Position numbers and translations under genes: made by a program
The notes under the pieces: generated by a model
Seen by the model: only the letters and a program-made list of their open reading frames with translations
Databases searched by the model: none
What the model was told of the DNA's origin: nothing
Shown: positions 12,401 to 25,549 of the stretch, one piece after another
Layout: every line of letters starts with the position of its first letter
Numbering within the stretch: the stretch's first letter is position 1
Assembly: GCA_011634665.1 (NCBI GenBank)
Contig: WAEK01000020.1
Location: forward strand, 260,001 to 324,000
DNA from: Mortierella sp. BCC40632
Lineage: Eukaryota; Mortierellomycota; Mortierellomycetes; Mortierellales; Mortierellaceae
Length of the DNA stretch: 64,000 bases
Direction of reading: 5' to 3'

Positions 12401-12430
12401 CAGAGAGAAGAGAAAAGAGAGAGAGAGACG
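12342..12430. repeat. (GA)n microsatellite
   Basis: GA dinucleotides with occasional CA interruptions, 260-350 bases before the Ser-rich gene's start; CT on that gene's sense strand. Confidence 0.95.
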
Positions 12431-12822
12431 ATGGAAAAAAAAAAAAAAAAACGACGCAAAAAGGCGAGACACGGGTGGTGGACAGAGGGCGTCTGTCTCA
12501 TGGGAGGAGCAGGAGGGATGCGAATCACAATTGGTCGACTCGATCGGATCGGACTCTGGATCAGGCCAGGATTCCTCTTGTCCAAGGTGAGTGGCGGCGG
12601 GTCTGTGTCGATTTTGTATCTCTCAATGACTGTCCGCTGAGAAGGGATTTGAACTGAGAGGCAGGCAGGATGAGAAAAAAAGAGACGGGTGAATGAATAA
12701 ATGAATCAGAGATGATGGATTGATGGAATGAAGCCAGTCAATGGTAAGAGAAAGAAGAAGAAAAAAAAAAGAGTCGCGCGAAAGGATGGGAGCGAAGCGA
12801 GACAGAGACAACGAATCAGATG

Positions 12823-12826
<4 letters not shown>

Positions 12827-12915
<89 letters not shown>
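12827..12915. repeat. (GA)n microsatellite, about 43 units
   Basis: One of the longest pure dinucleotide tracts in the window, on the plus strand as GA. Confidence 0.95.
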
Positions 12916-12921
<6 letters not shown>

Positions 12922-13316
12922 AGAGAGAAAAGTCAAGAGAGCCAAAAAGAGGCAGAAAAGATCACTTGCAACTGACTGGCTAGACAAGTGATAAAAAGGT
13001 AAAAGAACGATGTCTCTTTAGGCTCTGTGCTCTTCCTTCACTCTTATCTCTTTTCTCTCTCTCTCTCACTCTCTCTCACTCTGCTTTTTTCACCACTTCC
13101 TGGTTGGTGGCCGTGCCAGTTGGTGTGGGCGATGCCATCATCACCCCCCAGTGATGACAATCTAAAAAGAGAGAGAGACAGAGAAGAGAGAGAAAAAAAA
13201 AAATGGCCCTTAGCCCTACACCGCCACGCTTCACTGTTTGTCTTTTGCCATCTCTCCCTCCTCTCCCCTACCCTCCTCCCCATGTTGTCACTGTCTGTCC
13301 CTGATCAATCTCTGGA

Positions 13317-13320
<4 letters not shown>

Positions 13321-13360
<40 letters not shown>
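13321..13360. repeat. 40-base poly-T tract
   Basis: Uninterrupted run of 40 T, followed by a TTC/CTT-rich stretch to about 13440. Confidence 0.95.
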
Positions 13361-13361
<1 letters not shown>

Positions 13362-13863
13362 TTCTTTCTGATTTCTTCTTCTTCCTCTTTCTTCTTCCTC
13401 TTCTTCCTCTTCCTCTTCCTCTTCTTCTTTTATCATTATTTCCCTTTCTCACTCTTTCACTAGCTACTCTTTGCCATGGGCTCTCCCTGGCCACGACGCC
13501 GGTCTTATCCCGCCCGTCTCTCTCCGCTTGAGGTAGGTTGATGTTGTTGTTTTTCTTCTCCCGCCAACCGCAGGGACAGTGCTTTTGTGGCCAAATACAA
13601 GCATGCTCTAGTTAAAGTAGACAAGACCCGGAGGAAAAGGTGGAAGAAGGGTCGAGAGTTGAGCCAAGTAGTCTAACAGTAGACTTGGGCTTTTGCAAAA
13701 GGAGAAAAAGAGTGGGGAATCAAGGTTGGGTTGTGTACACTTACACACACAAACACACAACAACACCGACTGTTCATGGATAGTGGATGATCGGCTCTGT
13801 CTAGTTTCCGACCGGTCAATAGATCATCGGTGCATGGTCCGCCCGGATCACACACTCCCAGGT

Positions 13864-13873
13864 GCTCTCTCTC

Positions 13874-13926
<53 letters not shown>
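13864..13926. repeat. (CT)n microsatellite
   Basis: CT dinucleotides with two early TTT interruptions, in the gap between the Ser-rich gene and MAK16. Confidence 0.95.
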
Positions 13927-13930
<4 letters not shown>

Positions 13931-14645
13931 GTCTCTTATCTCTCCATCACCTTAAAAAGAGAGATCGTTTCTCGCTCCTCGCTCCTTCTCTCCAGCCACG
14001 CGTATCTGGCCAATCCAAAGTGCTCTAGGAAAGCGACGCGCGTCTGCAAACCTCTCGTTCGTTCGTCCGTTCGTTCGTTTGTCCTTTTTTTTTTTTTTTT
14101 TTTTCTTTCTTCCTCCCCTCTCCTCCTTCTTGCTTCTCAAGGGCAAGCCTATGCCACATCTGTCAACGAACATTTATGCCTTCCTCTTCTCCCCTCTCTT
14201 TACATTCCATCTTGCAATTAAACTCCGTACCACCTGCTTGCAGTCCTTCAGCCCAATCCATCAAACTCAAATGCATACCAAGGCCCAGGGGGACCTGCAA
14301 AAAAAAAAAAAAAAAAAAAGCTATCGGCTACTGGTTAGTCCTGGGCCTCCTCCTTTTTTCGTCTGTTCCCCCCCCCACTTTCTGTCTGTCTGTCTACCTG
14401 TGTGCATCTTTGCCCTACCCTGTAGCCAAACCGTGGAAGACACCTGTTCCATGCGACTACCTGACTCATACAAAAAATAATGCCATATTTTTTATTTTTT
14501 TAACTCATCTCTTTCCAGCTTAGCACAGCACTTGCTCTCTCTCTCCTCCTCTCCCAATGGGTCATCGGGGGGTGAGGATGGGAAGAAAAAGCATTGAATA
14601 GAAAAAAAAAAAGAGAAATGTCGTTTACTTTACACTCGTCATAGG

Positions 14646-14676
<31 letters not shown>

Positions 14677-15114
14677 GCATGTGTGTTCGTGTTGTGTCGG
14701 TGTTGTCTCGACTTTCGACTCTAGCAAGACAATGAGGTCGGTCGGTCGGTCGTTTTTTTAGCTGTTTGGCCAATTGCGCGCTTCTGAGCTTAACTTCTTT
14801 CCTGGGAACTTCTCTCTCCTACTCTCTCTCTCCCCATCGCCTTCCAAATCAAGAGCGAGAAGGAGAAAAGTAAACGAGAGAGAGAAAGAGAAAAGAAAAA
14901 AAAAGAAGAAAAAAAAAGAATGTGTGGCGAAGAGAGGTGAAGAAGAGAGGGATAGATCGTAAGTCCTCTCTTCTCTTGGTAGCCACTTGCCACACCCTTC
15001 GCCCTTCAATCCACCCTTGCCCTCACGCGACCAAGGCGCGGAAGAGAGAGAGAGAGAGAGAGATGCACAGATCCATTCTCCTCAGCCCTCGTTTTTTTAT
15101 TTTATTTATTTATT

Positions 15115-15151
<37 letters not shown>

Positions 15152-15313
15152 CTCTCTCATTCTCTCTTGTCTCTCTCACTTTCCCTCTTGTTAATGTTTT
15201 GAGCCATCTGCACAAGCGGGACCCATTCGAGTTCTGCCGAGTATGTGCGTTACAGGCGCAACCATTTTTCTCTTTTCCCAGTGCTCACAAGCATGCACAT
15301 GGGGGCGCCCAGG

Positions 15314-15349
<36 letters not shown>

Positions 15350-16294
15350 AGAGATAGAAAAAAAAATGCGTAGTTTGGTGTGTGAGAGTGTGAGAAAGAA
15401 AGAGAGAGAGAGAGAATATGTGAGATGAAAGAGAAGAGAGTCTAGTCTCGCAGTCTCTTGTGGGGATAAAAAAAAAAAAACAGTCTGGTCCCTATTCCAT
15501 GTGTGTGGTTTATGTGCAACTGTTCTGGATAACTCGGTGAGAGGTCTCGGTGCGCTTCTAGTAAATAACGACGACCATGAGGTCCACTCGGAGGATGAGG
15601 ATGATCGGTAGTCCTGCATCGATCCAAAATAAAATAAAAAAAAAAAGAAGCTTCATGATCGCGTGGATTGGATCCCTGAAATCATATCCTGTCGCGGTTG
15701 ATCCTTGGAACAACTCATCACTCTTCTCTCACTCTCAGTCTCCATCGCTCCATTGCTCCATTGCCCTGAGGTCCAAGATGGATAGTAGGCGTATTTTTTA
15801 TATAAAAGAAAAAGAGAAGAATGTCTGATTCAGATCAAACAGCTATGCTCGACATGGGAAGTGAAGCAAACACAACTGCACCAACATGATCAGTGTGGTT
15901 CTTTCGCGGTTAACCATTTTCCCTCTCATTGCCCTCAGAGAGCTAGAGAAAAAAACTTGCCACGCCATAGAAAACTCGTTGATCCTCAAAGAGTCGGAGC
16001 GGTTAACGATGGGTAGCAACGCGAGTCAAAGTTAAGATCTCCAAAAAGGATGCGCGGTCGCTCCTCCCTTTATACTGCCCAGCCTCTCTGCTCGAATGTT
16101 TTTTTTTTTACATAGAAAAGGCTCAGTAGCCCTTAATGAAGACTGCTTTAATGTTTACGTTTTTTTTTCCCCCAGCTACCTTGGTCTAAACTCCCTTTTT
16201 TTTTTTTTTTTTTTTTCTAGAGGCGTTGAATGCTTGGTCCTTTGTCCATTGCCTCTCTCCTTAGCATCTCAGATCTAGTCCTCTTTACATTGAC

Positions 16295-16326
<32 letters not shown>

Positions 16327-16360
16327 CCTCCTCCTCTTACCCTCTATCCTTGTCTTCATA

Positions 16361-17636
16361 ATGAATACCGACGAAGGTACCCAGAGAGAGAGAAACCATG
16401 CTCTCATACAGCATCCAAACAGCGGCTCTTTTTTTTTTTTTTTTTTTTTTTTTCTCTTTTGCCATGGCGTCTCGGTCGAGTAATAAAGATAGGACTAACA
16501 CACCCATCTCGGCATTGCTCGGTCTTTTTTGTAAAATGAATAGTGATTTGGCAGGTCATCAACCAGCAGTTTTGCTCCTACAAAGTCAAGTAAGTCCGAG
16601 ACTCGGAAACCAATAGTCTTTTTTTTTTTACGGGATCTTCTCTATCCACGGATTTTTTTTTCTTTTCTCCTTCCTTTGTTACATCCAACACTACGCCTCA
16701 GCTCATGACAACCACAATCCAGTCGACTCGCCACTGCTTTTCATACTTATCGGTCTCTTTCTTTCTCTTTCTCTCTTTCTCTCTCTCTGTTAGAACGGCA
16801 TCAGGAAACTTTTGCAGGAACGAGTACAATGCGACGGGTCTCTGCAATCGCCAATCATGTCCTCTCGCCAACTCTCGGTACGCCACCGTCCGTGAACAGA
16901 ACGGCATTATCTACCTCTTTGTCAAGACCCCCGAACGTGCACATTCACCAGCAAAGATGTGGGAAAAGATCAAGCTCTCCAAAAACTATGCCCAGGCATT
17001 AGAACAGATCGACAAGGAATTGATGTACTGGCCCAACTTCAACGTCCACAAGTGTAAGCAACGGTTGACAAAGATTACGCAGTACTTGATCAAGATGCGT
17101 AAGCTCAAGCTCAAGGCAGATGAACGTCCAAAGCTGGTGGGCATCAAGAAAAAGATTGATCGCCGTGAGGCAAGGAGAGAGGTCAAGGCCGAGGCGGCTG
17201 CTCGCTTGGACAAGGCGATCGAGAAGGAGTTGTTGGATCGTCTCAAGTCACATGCATACGGAGACGCACCCTTGAACGTACACGAGGATGTCTGGAGGGA
17301 GGTCCTGGAGGGAGAGAAGGGCGACCTCGAGGTCGACAGTGATCAAACAGATGAGGATGATTCGCAATCAGAAGCAGAGGAGGAGGAGGAAGGCGAAGAG
17401 CGCGAGTTTGTCTCGGATCAAAGCGAGGATGAGGAGGACATGGAGGACATGTTCGAGAAGGAGTACGAGGTGAGTTATCTTTATCCCTTCTTGAACGGGT
17501 TAATTTCATCTACAGTGTGATGAATAGGATGATAGGAAAACATGGATGCCAACGCTCTTCTTTTGGGATGATATTAACCAAAGTTGTTACGATTTTCTTT
17601 TACTTGAATTCTTAGCACGAGACGGTGTCTCTCTAA
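16361..17636 (+). CDS. MAK16: MAK16 ribosome biogenesis protein (60S pre-ribosome)
   Basis: Exons 16361-16376, 16544-16589, 16794-17469 and probably 17616-17636 give 252 residues. The 16-base first exon encodes MNTDE and joins to [16 protein letters not shown], then [29 protein letters not shown], the Cys-rich Mak16 N-terminal domain, followed by the conserved [22 protein letters not shown] region, a basic helix-rich middle and an acidic C terminus (about 195-246). Mak16 is an essential nucleolar factor for 60S assembly, working with Rpf1 and Nsa1. The last exon is the uncertain part: acceptor gaattcttag at 17615 adds HETVSL, consistent with the EYE-x-E ending of the family. An alternative acceptor at 18024 would add a Lys/Arg-rich tail but runs antisense through the next gene. 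Slightly shorter than yeast and human proteins. Confidence 0.93.
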
Positions 17637-18074
17637 ACACTTTTCTAATGTCGGACAGCCGATCGCTTGGTCGATACTTTTCACTCTTCTCTACACCATC
17701 AAACACTACCACTACTGCCGCAAACCATCATCTTCAGAATACATACCAGCATCTTTTTTTTTTCCCTACTTTTTCTCCTCTCATCTCTGTGATGTTCTCT
17801 CCTCTTTTTGTGTCTTCTATTATTATTTTTTTTATATATATATTTGTTCTGGAGTCGAGCTCCGGGTGTCAATTGTGCTCTTTTGAAATAGAGTATTGGG
17901 ATTCTTTTGCTAGAGCCTTACCAGGGATCAAAAAAGGATGGAATCGCTTGAGTTGCCTTTTTTTTTTTTTTTTTTATGTCACGAAGAAGCATTCGTGTTA
18001 TTGTGATTACTGTTTACTTTATAGAAAGAAAAGAAAAGAAAGGAAAAGAAACGCAAAGTCCATGAGATCCTGTT
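17637..18074. other. Convergent 3' region between MAK16 and the DUF4604 gene
   Basis: T-rich, with poly-T at about 17960-17975 and ATATAT-like sequence at 17834-17843. Probably holds the terminators of both genes. No gene seen. Confidence 0.5.
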
Positions 18075-18942
18075 TCATTCTTCATCATCAAAACTAAGCA
18101 GCGATGTTGGCGCTGCCTTGGTCACTTTTTTCTTTTTTGGTGCCGAGGCCTCTTTCCCTTTGGTTTTGTTACTCGAGGAAGAAGAAGGTGTAGGATCGGA
18201 TGAAGCAGCAGCGTCCGATTTCCGTTTGAGTTGATTGGCCTTTGTCTGAGCCTCTGCCAGCAGAGTCTCTTCAAATCCCTTTTGACTTGTTGAATGGGTG
18301 CTGCTCTTAGAAGTGGTCGACTTTGTCTTGAGTTTAGATCCCTTCGGTCTCCGGAAGAGGATCTTTCCATTAGCATCAACGGGTTCTCCTTCATCCTCAC
18401 TACTACTGCTGCTGTTGTTGTTGTTGTTGTTCTCTCCTTCCTGATCTGCCTGGTTCAATGCCTCTGCTAGTTTCTTTTGGATCTCTGCATCTGACAGCCC
18501 TGTAAAAAAAAAAAAAAAAAAAAGATCACAAGAGAATGAGATAACTGTCAGCAAAAGGCAGAATGATTTTTTTTTCTCCTACTTTGAGCACTCGGGATCA
18601 AGGCGACCCATTTCGTGAACAGCACTTGCCTGGTGGAAGGTTATTCAAGATATTGCGGACCTGTCGTTCATCCAAATGCTTCTTGTCCTTGAGTACTACC
18701 ACTGTTGGCCGTTCCTCCTCCCGTTCATTCAGCAGGTCGTGTGCAGTCTCGTCGTCGTCGTCGTCGTCCTGTTCATGTTGAAACTTGGCGTCGATGCCGA
18801 TCGGTTTCCGGTAAGGATTACGCGGATCTTTATCAGCGGCATCAGACGTCTGACCTGTGAGCATCCTCATAAAGTCGGGACCATGTTGAACATAGGTCAG
18901 ACCTTTGCGTATTTGGTGGGGCGTGTGTTTTTTATCGGCCAT
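18075..18942 (-). CDS. DUF4604 (KIAA1143-like) protein
   Basis: Exons 18942-18630 and 18499-18075 give 245 residues. The N terminus (HQIRKGLTYVQHGPDFMRML) and the block PTVVVLKDKKHLDERQVRNI match the DUF4604 pattern as I know it from human KIAA1143, and the very end, SLLSFDDEE, matches that family's terminal motif. The middle is acidic and poly-Asn/Ser, then basic. Function is not established; nuclear or nucleolar location would fit the composition. The intron starts with GC (CAG|gcaagt) and ends with a T21 tract plus acag, so it is a GC-AG intron; splicing at that site restores the PPGLSDAEI reading. It is divergent from the YVH1 gene with 282 bases between start codons. Confidence 0.85.
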
Positions 18943-19224
18943 TAGGTGGTGGTGGTGGCGGTGGTGGCGTCTGATTGGTTCCTGGTCAGAGCTTCTTTCT
19001 TGGTTGGCGATGGAGAGAGGAGGCGTAGAGGAGGATGGAGAATGGGAGCTAGAATGGGGACGAGCGAGCAAGAGTGTTGATCCTCTGCCAGTCACAATTG
19101 AGCAGGAGGCGCAAGCGAGCTTTTTTTTTTTCTATCCTCCTCTTCTTTCCTCTCATTCGAGAAAAGAACACCTGCTCCCATTTCACTTTCTACACTCGTC
19201 TCCCAGATCTATTCAGTCAGTAGC
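18943..19224. promoter_or_regulatory. Shared divergent promoter region of DUF4604 gene and YVH1
   Basis: The 282 bases between two start codons on opposite strands must hold both 5' leaders. The YVH1 side is pyrimidine rich on the plus strand (T11 then CTCCTCTTC near 19122-19155), the DUF4604 side is purine rich on the plus strand, hence pyrimidine rich on its own sense strand. No TATA box seen. Confidence 0.5.
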
Positions 19225-20577
19225 ATGATCATGCAATTGAACCAACTCTACGACCCAAGTATCATTCGTGGGATGCAAGAAATTGTCCCAGGCCTGTTCC
19301 TTAGTGGGTAAGACCGCCACGTCGTTTCCCTTATTGTTTAGTGCGAGAGCACCATCCTCTGCCAACCTTCTCCCCGATCCTCCTTCTCCTCTTCTTCTTG
19401 TGCAAGCAAATCACTTCAAAATCAAATATGACATATAGAAACCCCTCTATCTATCTCTCACCGCTTTACTTTCTAATGACAATGTCGATCGACCATTCTT
19501 GCATAGATCACGACCGGCCGAGTCTCGCGAGATTCTGAATGAGAATGGGATCACGCATATCATCCAGGTCACCGACCTTCTGGCGCCAAAGTTCCCAGGA
19601 GAGTTTATCTACAAAGTCATTTGCGTCCCTGACTTGGACGATACCAATCTGATCAAGCACTTTACGGATACTCACAAGTTTATTCAGGAAGCCATTGATA
19701 GTGGTAGAAAGGTCCTAGTCCATTGGTAAGATTTACAAGAGTTTTTTTTTTCTTCTTCTTCTTCTTCTTCTTCTATGTAACATCCTTGGAAGGAAGAATG
19801 GCAAAAGAGCGTCTTTCCGCTGGACCAGACTTTTGTCATTACTGTTAATTGACATGCCATTATCATGCTATCTCTCTCTCTCTCTCTCTCTCCCTCTCTC
19901 TCTCTCAACCGATCCGCCTTCTCAACATGTCCCATAGCATGGCAGGAGCGTCGAGGAGTGTCACCGTCGTTTGCGCATACTTGATGAAGTCCCAAAAAAA
20001 TCACGGCCCAGGAAGCACTTGCCTTAGTGAGAGCACTGCGCCCCATTGCAGAGTATGCACACTGCTGTGCTTGCTTCCTTTGGAAAAAAAAAAAAAAAAA
20101 GGAAGCGGCACTCTTTGATTTGACCCATGACTGTTCATCGACTGCGGCAGGCAAACAGAATTCTTCAATGGACTAATTGTCGTTGTTGTTGTTGTTTCTA
20201 TTCTTCTCCACTTTTCTTGTTAGCCCTAATGATGGATTCTTGACACAATTGGATCTTTATGCGGATATTGAATACGATGTAGATGTCACCCGGACAGAGT
20301 ACCGACGATTCCTGATTTCGGCCATGGCATCGCAACGCGAGAGTATGTCTCATATTTCTTCTTTTCCCTTTTCTTGTCCCTTGTACCTAAGATCTGCCAC
20401 ACAGACTTAGTCTCTAGTCAAAAATTTGGATGGTGGAGTAAGGGAGTGTGGGGGAGGAGGGGGGTGGGGGCTTTTAGAAATTTGCTCCGCATCCAATTTT
20501 TTACTCTCTCGCTCTCTCTCAAAGATCCGAGTCGATACCAACAAAGAACTTTTCTGTTCAATGTCTGGTCAAAGCCT

Positions 20578-20620
<43 letters not shown>

Positions 20621-21479
20621 TGAAGAATGATGCATGAGTGAGAGGGGACCAACACTTGACCTTGTTTTCCCCCCTCCAAATACCTGACGATACGTCTTCG
20701 ATCCTCTCCATTCAAAAAAAAAAAAATCAACAGTGCTGGGTTACATTCAGGACATGACTCTTGCCGCTGATCCCATGAAGGCAGCCCGACCCAATCCTAG
20801 AATCGCAGGATTTGCACTTGCACCAACAGGACCTCTACCTACTCCGCCCTCAACGGGTGTTGCCACCTTCCCCACAGTACCAGGAATGATCACCTCTTCA
20901 TCTCCTTCCACTGTTCAAATCGCAAGGCCAACACATCAAGCACAGACAATCAGTTTACCACCACTCAAGTGTAAGAAATGTCGTCGAGCATTGGTTTCTC
21001 GAGACAATGTGATTGCTCATACCCCTGGACAAGGACAGAATGCATTCCAATACAGGAAACGAGATGCTGTTCTCCACATCTCTGAGGTAAAGCTTTTTTT
21101 ATTATTACTATTATTATTATTCTCTTCTTTTCTATTTTGATAGACCTGGAAACTCACCATGACCCCCTCCGATCCATACAATATATCCCCTCCCCTCTCA
21201 CTCACACACACACTTCTATAGACTGTTCAATCCAACAACAACAGTGGTATGGTGCAACATGGAGGAGGAAGTGGTGGAGGAGCATCCTCGATCATGTGTC
21301 AATCGTATTTTGTTGAACCAGTGGAATGGATTCAAGGAATACAAGGATTGGAGGGCAAGATTGCTTGTCCAAAATGTGATTCCAAACTAGGAGCTTTTAA
21401 TTGGTCGGGCGATCAATGTTCTTGTGGTACCTGGGTCACACCAGCGTTCATGATGCACAAGGGAAAAGTTGATGGATAA
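19225..21479 (+). CDS. YVH1: YVH1/DUSP12-type dual-specificity phosphatase, with homopolymer frameshift
   Basis: Six exons: 19225-19307, 19507-19725, 19938-20052, 20224-20342, 20734-21086, 21222-21479; about 381 residues if one base is ignored. The catalytic loop HCMAGASRS (Cys near 101, Arg near 107) forms across the second junction. The C-terminal zinc-binding domain is clear: CKKCRR, then YFVEPVEW, CPKCDSKLGAFNWSG, QCSCGTWVTP. Yvh1 uses this domain to release Mrt4 during 60S ribosome assembly, so it pairs functionally with nearby MAK16. Exon 3 has seven A at 19994-20000; as written it shifts the frame just after the catalytic helix, whereas six A gives the expected DSP helix (ITAQEALALVRALRP) and then joins exon 4 in phase. 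Either an assembly error or a real mutation; because everything after it is conserved, an error is more likely. Confidence 0.92.
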
Positions 21480-21485
21480 ACAAAA

Positions 21486-21495
21486 CAGCAACAGC

Positions 21496-21551
<56 letters not shown>
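21486..21551. repeat. (CAA)n trinucleotide repeat directly after the YVH1 stop
   Basis: Starts 6 bases after the TAA stop, with 22 CAG/CAA codons in the same frame as YVH1. It is in the presumed 3' UTR. Confidence 0.95.
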
Positions 21552-21651
21552 AAAGTAGCAGCATTAAAAAAGGAGAGGGAGGAGGAGGAGGGAAGGAGAT
21601 TTTTCTTTTTATTGTTGTTATTATTATTACCGAATGGTCTTTCATTTTTTC

Positions 21652-21654
<3 letters not shown>

Positions 21655-21703
<49 letters not shown>
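21655..21703. repeat. 49-base poly-T, four bases from the FKH stop codon
   Basis: Uninterrupted T run on the plus strand. On the sense strand of the forkhead gene it is a genomic A49 tract starting four bases after TAG. Confidence 0.95.
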
Positions 21704-21707
21704 CACC

Positions 21708-24618
<2,911 letters not shown>

Positions 24619-25518
24619 GTCCACTTGATTGGGTTTGCCCTTCTCTGTTCCTGAATAGACGATGGGTCAATGGAGGGGATAAAGGTGAGATGAAAAAAGA
24701 AGAAGACGGCGCCAAATGAGCCGTGTTATAGAAATAGGAGCCGATAGTGATGGAGCCGATAGGTAAACTGTCTAGAATTGGGAGAGACAAGTAGAGCCAT
24801 TATCAGTCGATGCATCTCACGGCCCAGAGAATGGGCCCAACAAAGTAGACTCATTCGCTCTCACTCTCTTCTCTCCTCTTCGTCTCACAATGACAAGAGA
24901 CGATTAACAGGAAAAAAAGGAAAAGAGAAAAAGAAAAAGAAAAGAAAAAAAAAAAAAAAAAAAAAAAGTCCACTTGCATCCTATTGAACATCGCTCTGAT
25001 TCCGACTTGATTCCTGAACGTCTCGTTCAAAGCAACTTGTGAAGAAGAAGAGTCTTCGAGTTCAACAGTGAGCTTTTCCACTCATTAGGCTGGTTTTCTG
25101 TTGGTCCATGCTGAGTAAGCCGTCCCATGGAATTCGTGTGACTTGTTGCCCCCAAATTCATCAGTATGGAGAGACTAGACACCCAGGGTCCTTTTTTCTG
25201 CCCACAGTTCATTCAAACATCCTTGGACCCTTACTCTCCACACAAAAAAAAAAAAGAGAGAGAGAGAACTCTTCTTTTTCTTTTCAGAGCATCTCTAACC
25301 TACCTCGTCGTGATGGTTCTCTCGAACAAAAAACTGCGGGCTGATGGAATGAGCTGTTGGGAAAGAGAACCGCCATGCATGTGAGCAAGTCAACTGGCTC
25401 AAAGCCACTTTTCCAAATATACGTACAGTATGCACGTGCCTGCCCTTCCTGAGCGGCTACAAAAAGGGGGACCTAATGTTGAGTGCTCTGATCCTTGTCT
25501 CTCTATCTCTCTGTCTTT

Positions 25519-25549
<31 letters not shown>

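Larger units (their letters stand above)
12083..16360. other. 4.3 kb gap before MAK16
   Basis: Contains the Ser-rich gene's 5' region, several GA/CT tracts, poly-T at 13321-13360, 14079-14104 and 16292-16326, poly-A at 14300-14318 and 15313-15346, and (TG)n at 14646-14670. A possible start exon at 13476-13532 (ATG followed by a gtaggt donor) and other short open islands have no recognisable product. I see no gene I can support. Confidence 0.6.

Noticed and set aside
12083..12472. Upstream extension of the Ser-rich frame to an ATG at 12472
   Set aside because: The added residues are poly-Phe and Leu-Ser repeats from poly-T and CT tracts, i.e. leader DNA.
13476..13590. First exon of a plus-strand gene (MGSPWPRRR...) with CFCG motif after a possible splice
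   Set aside because: The implied intron is only 41 bases and a stop follows after 14 codons.
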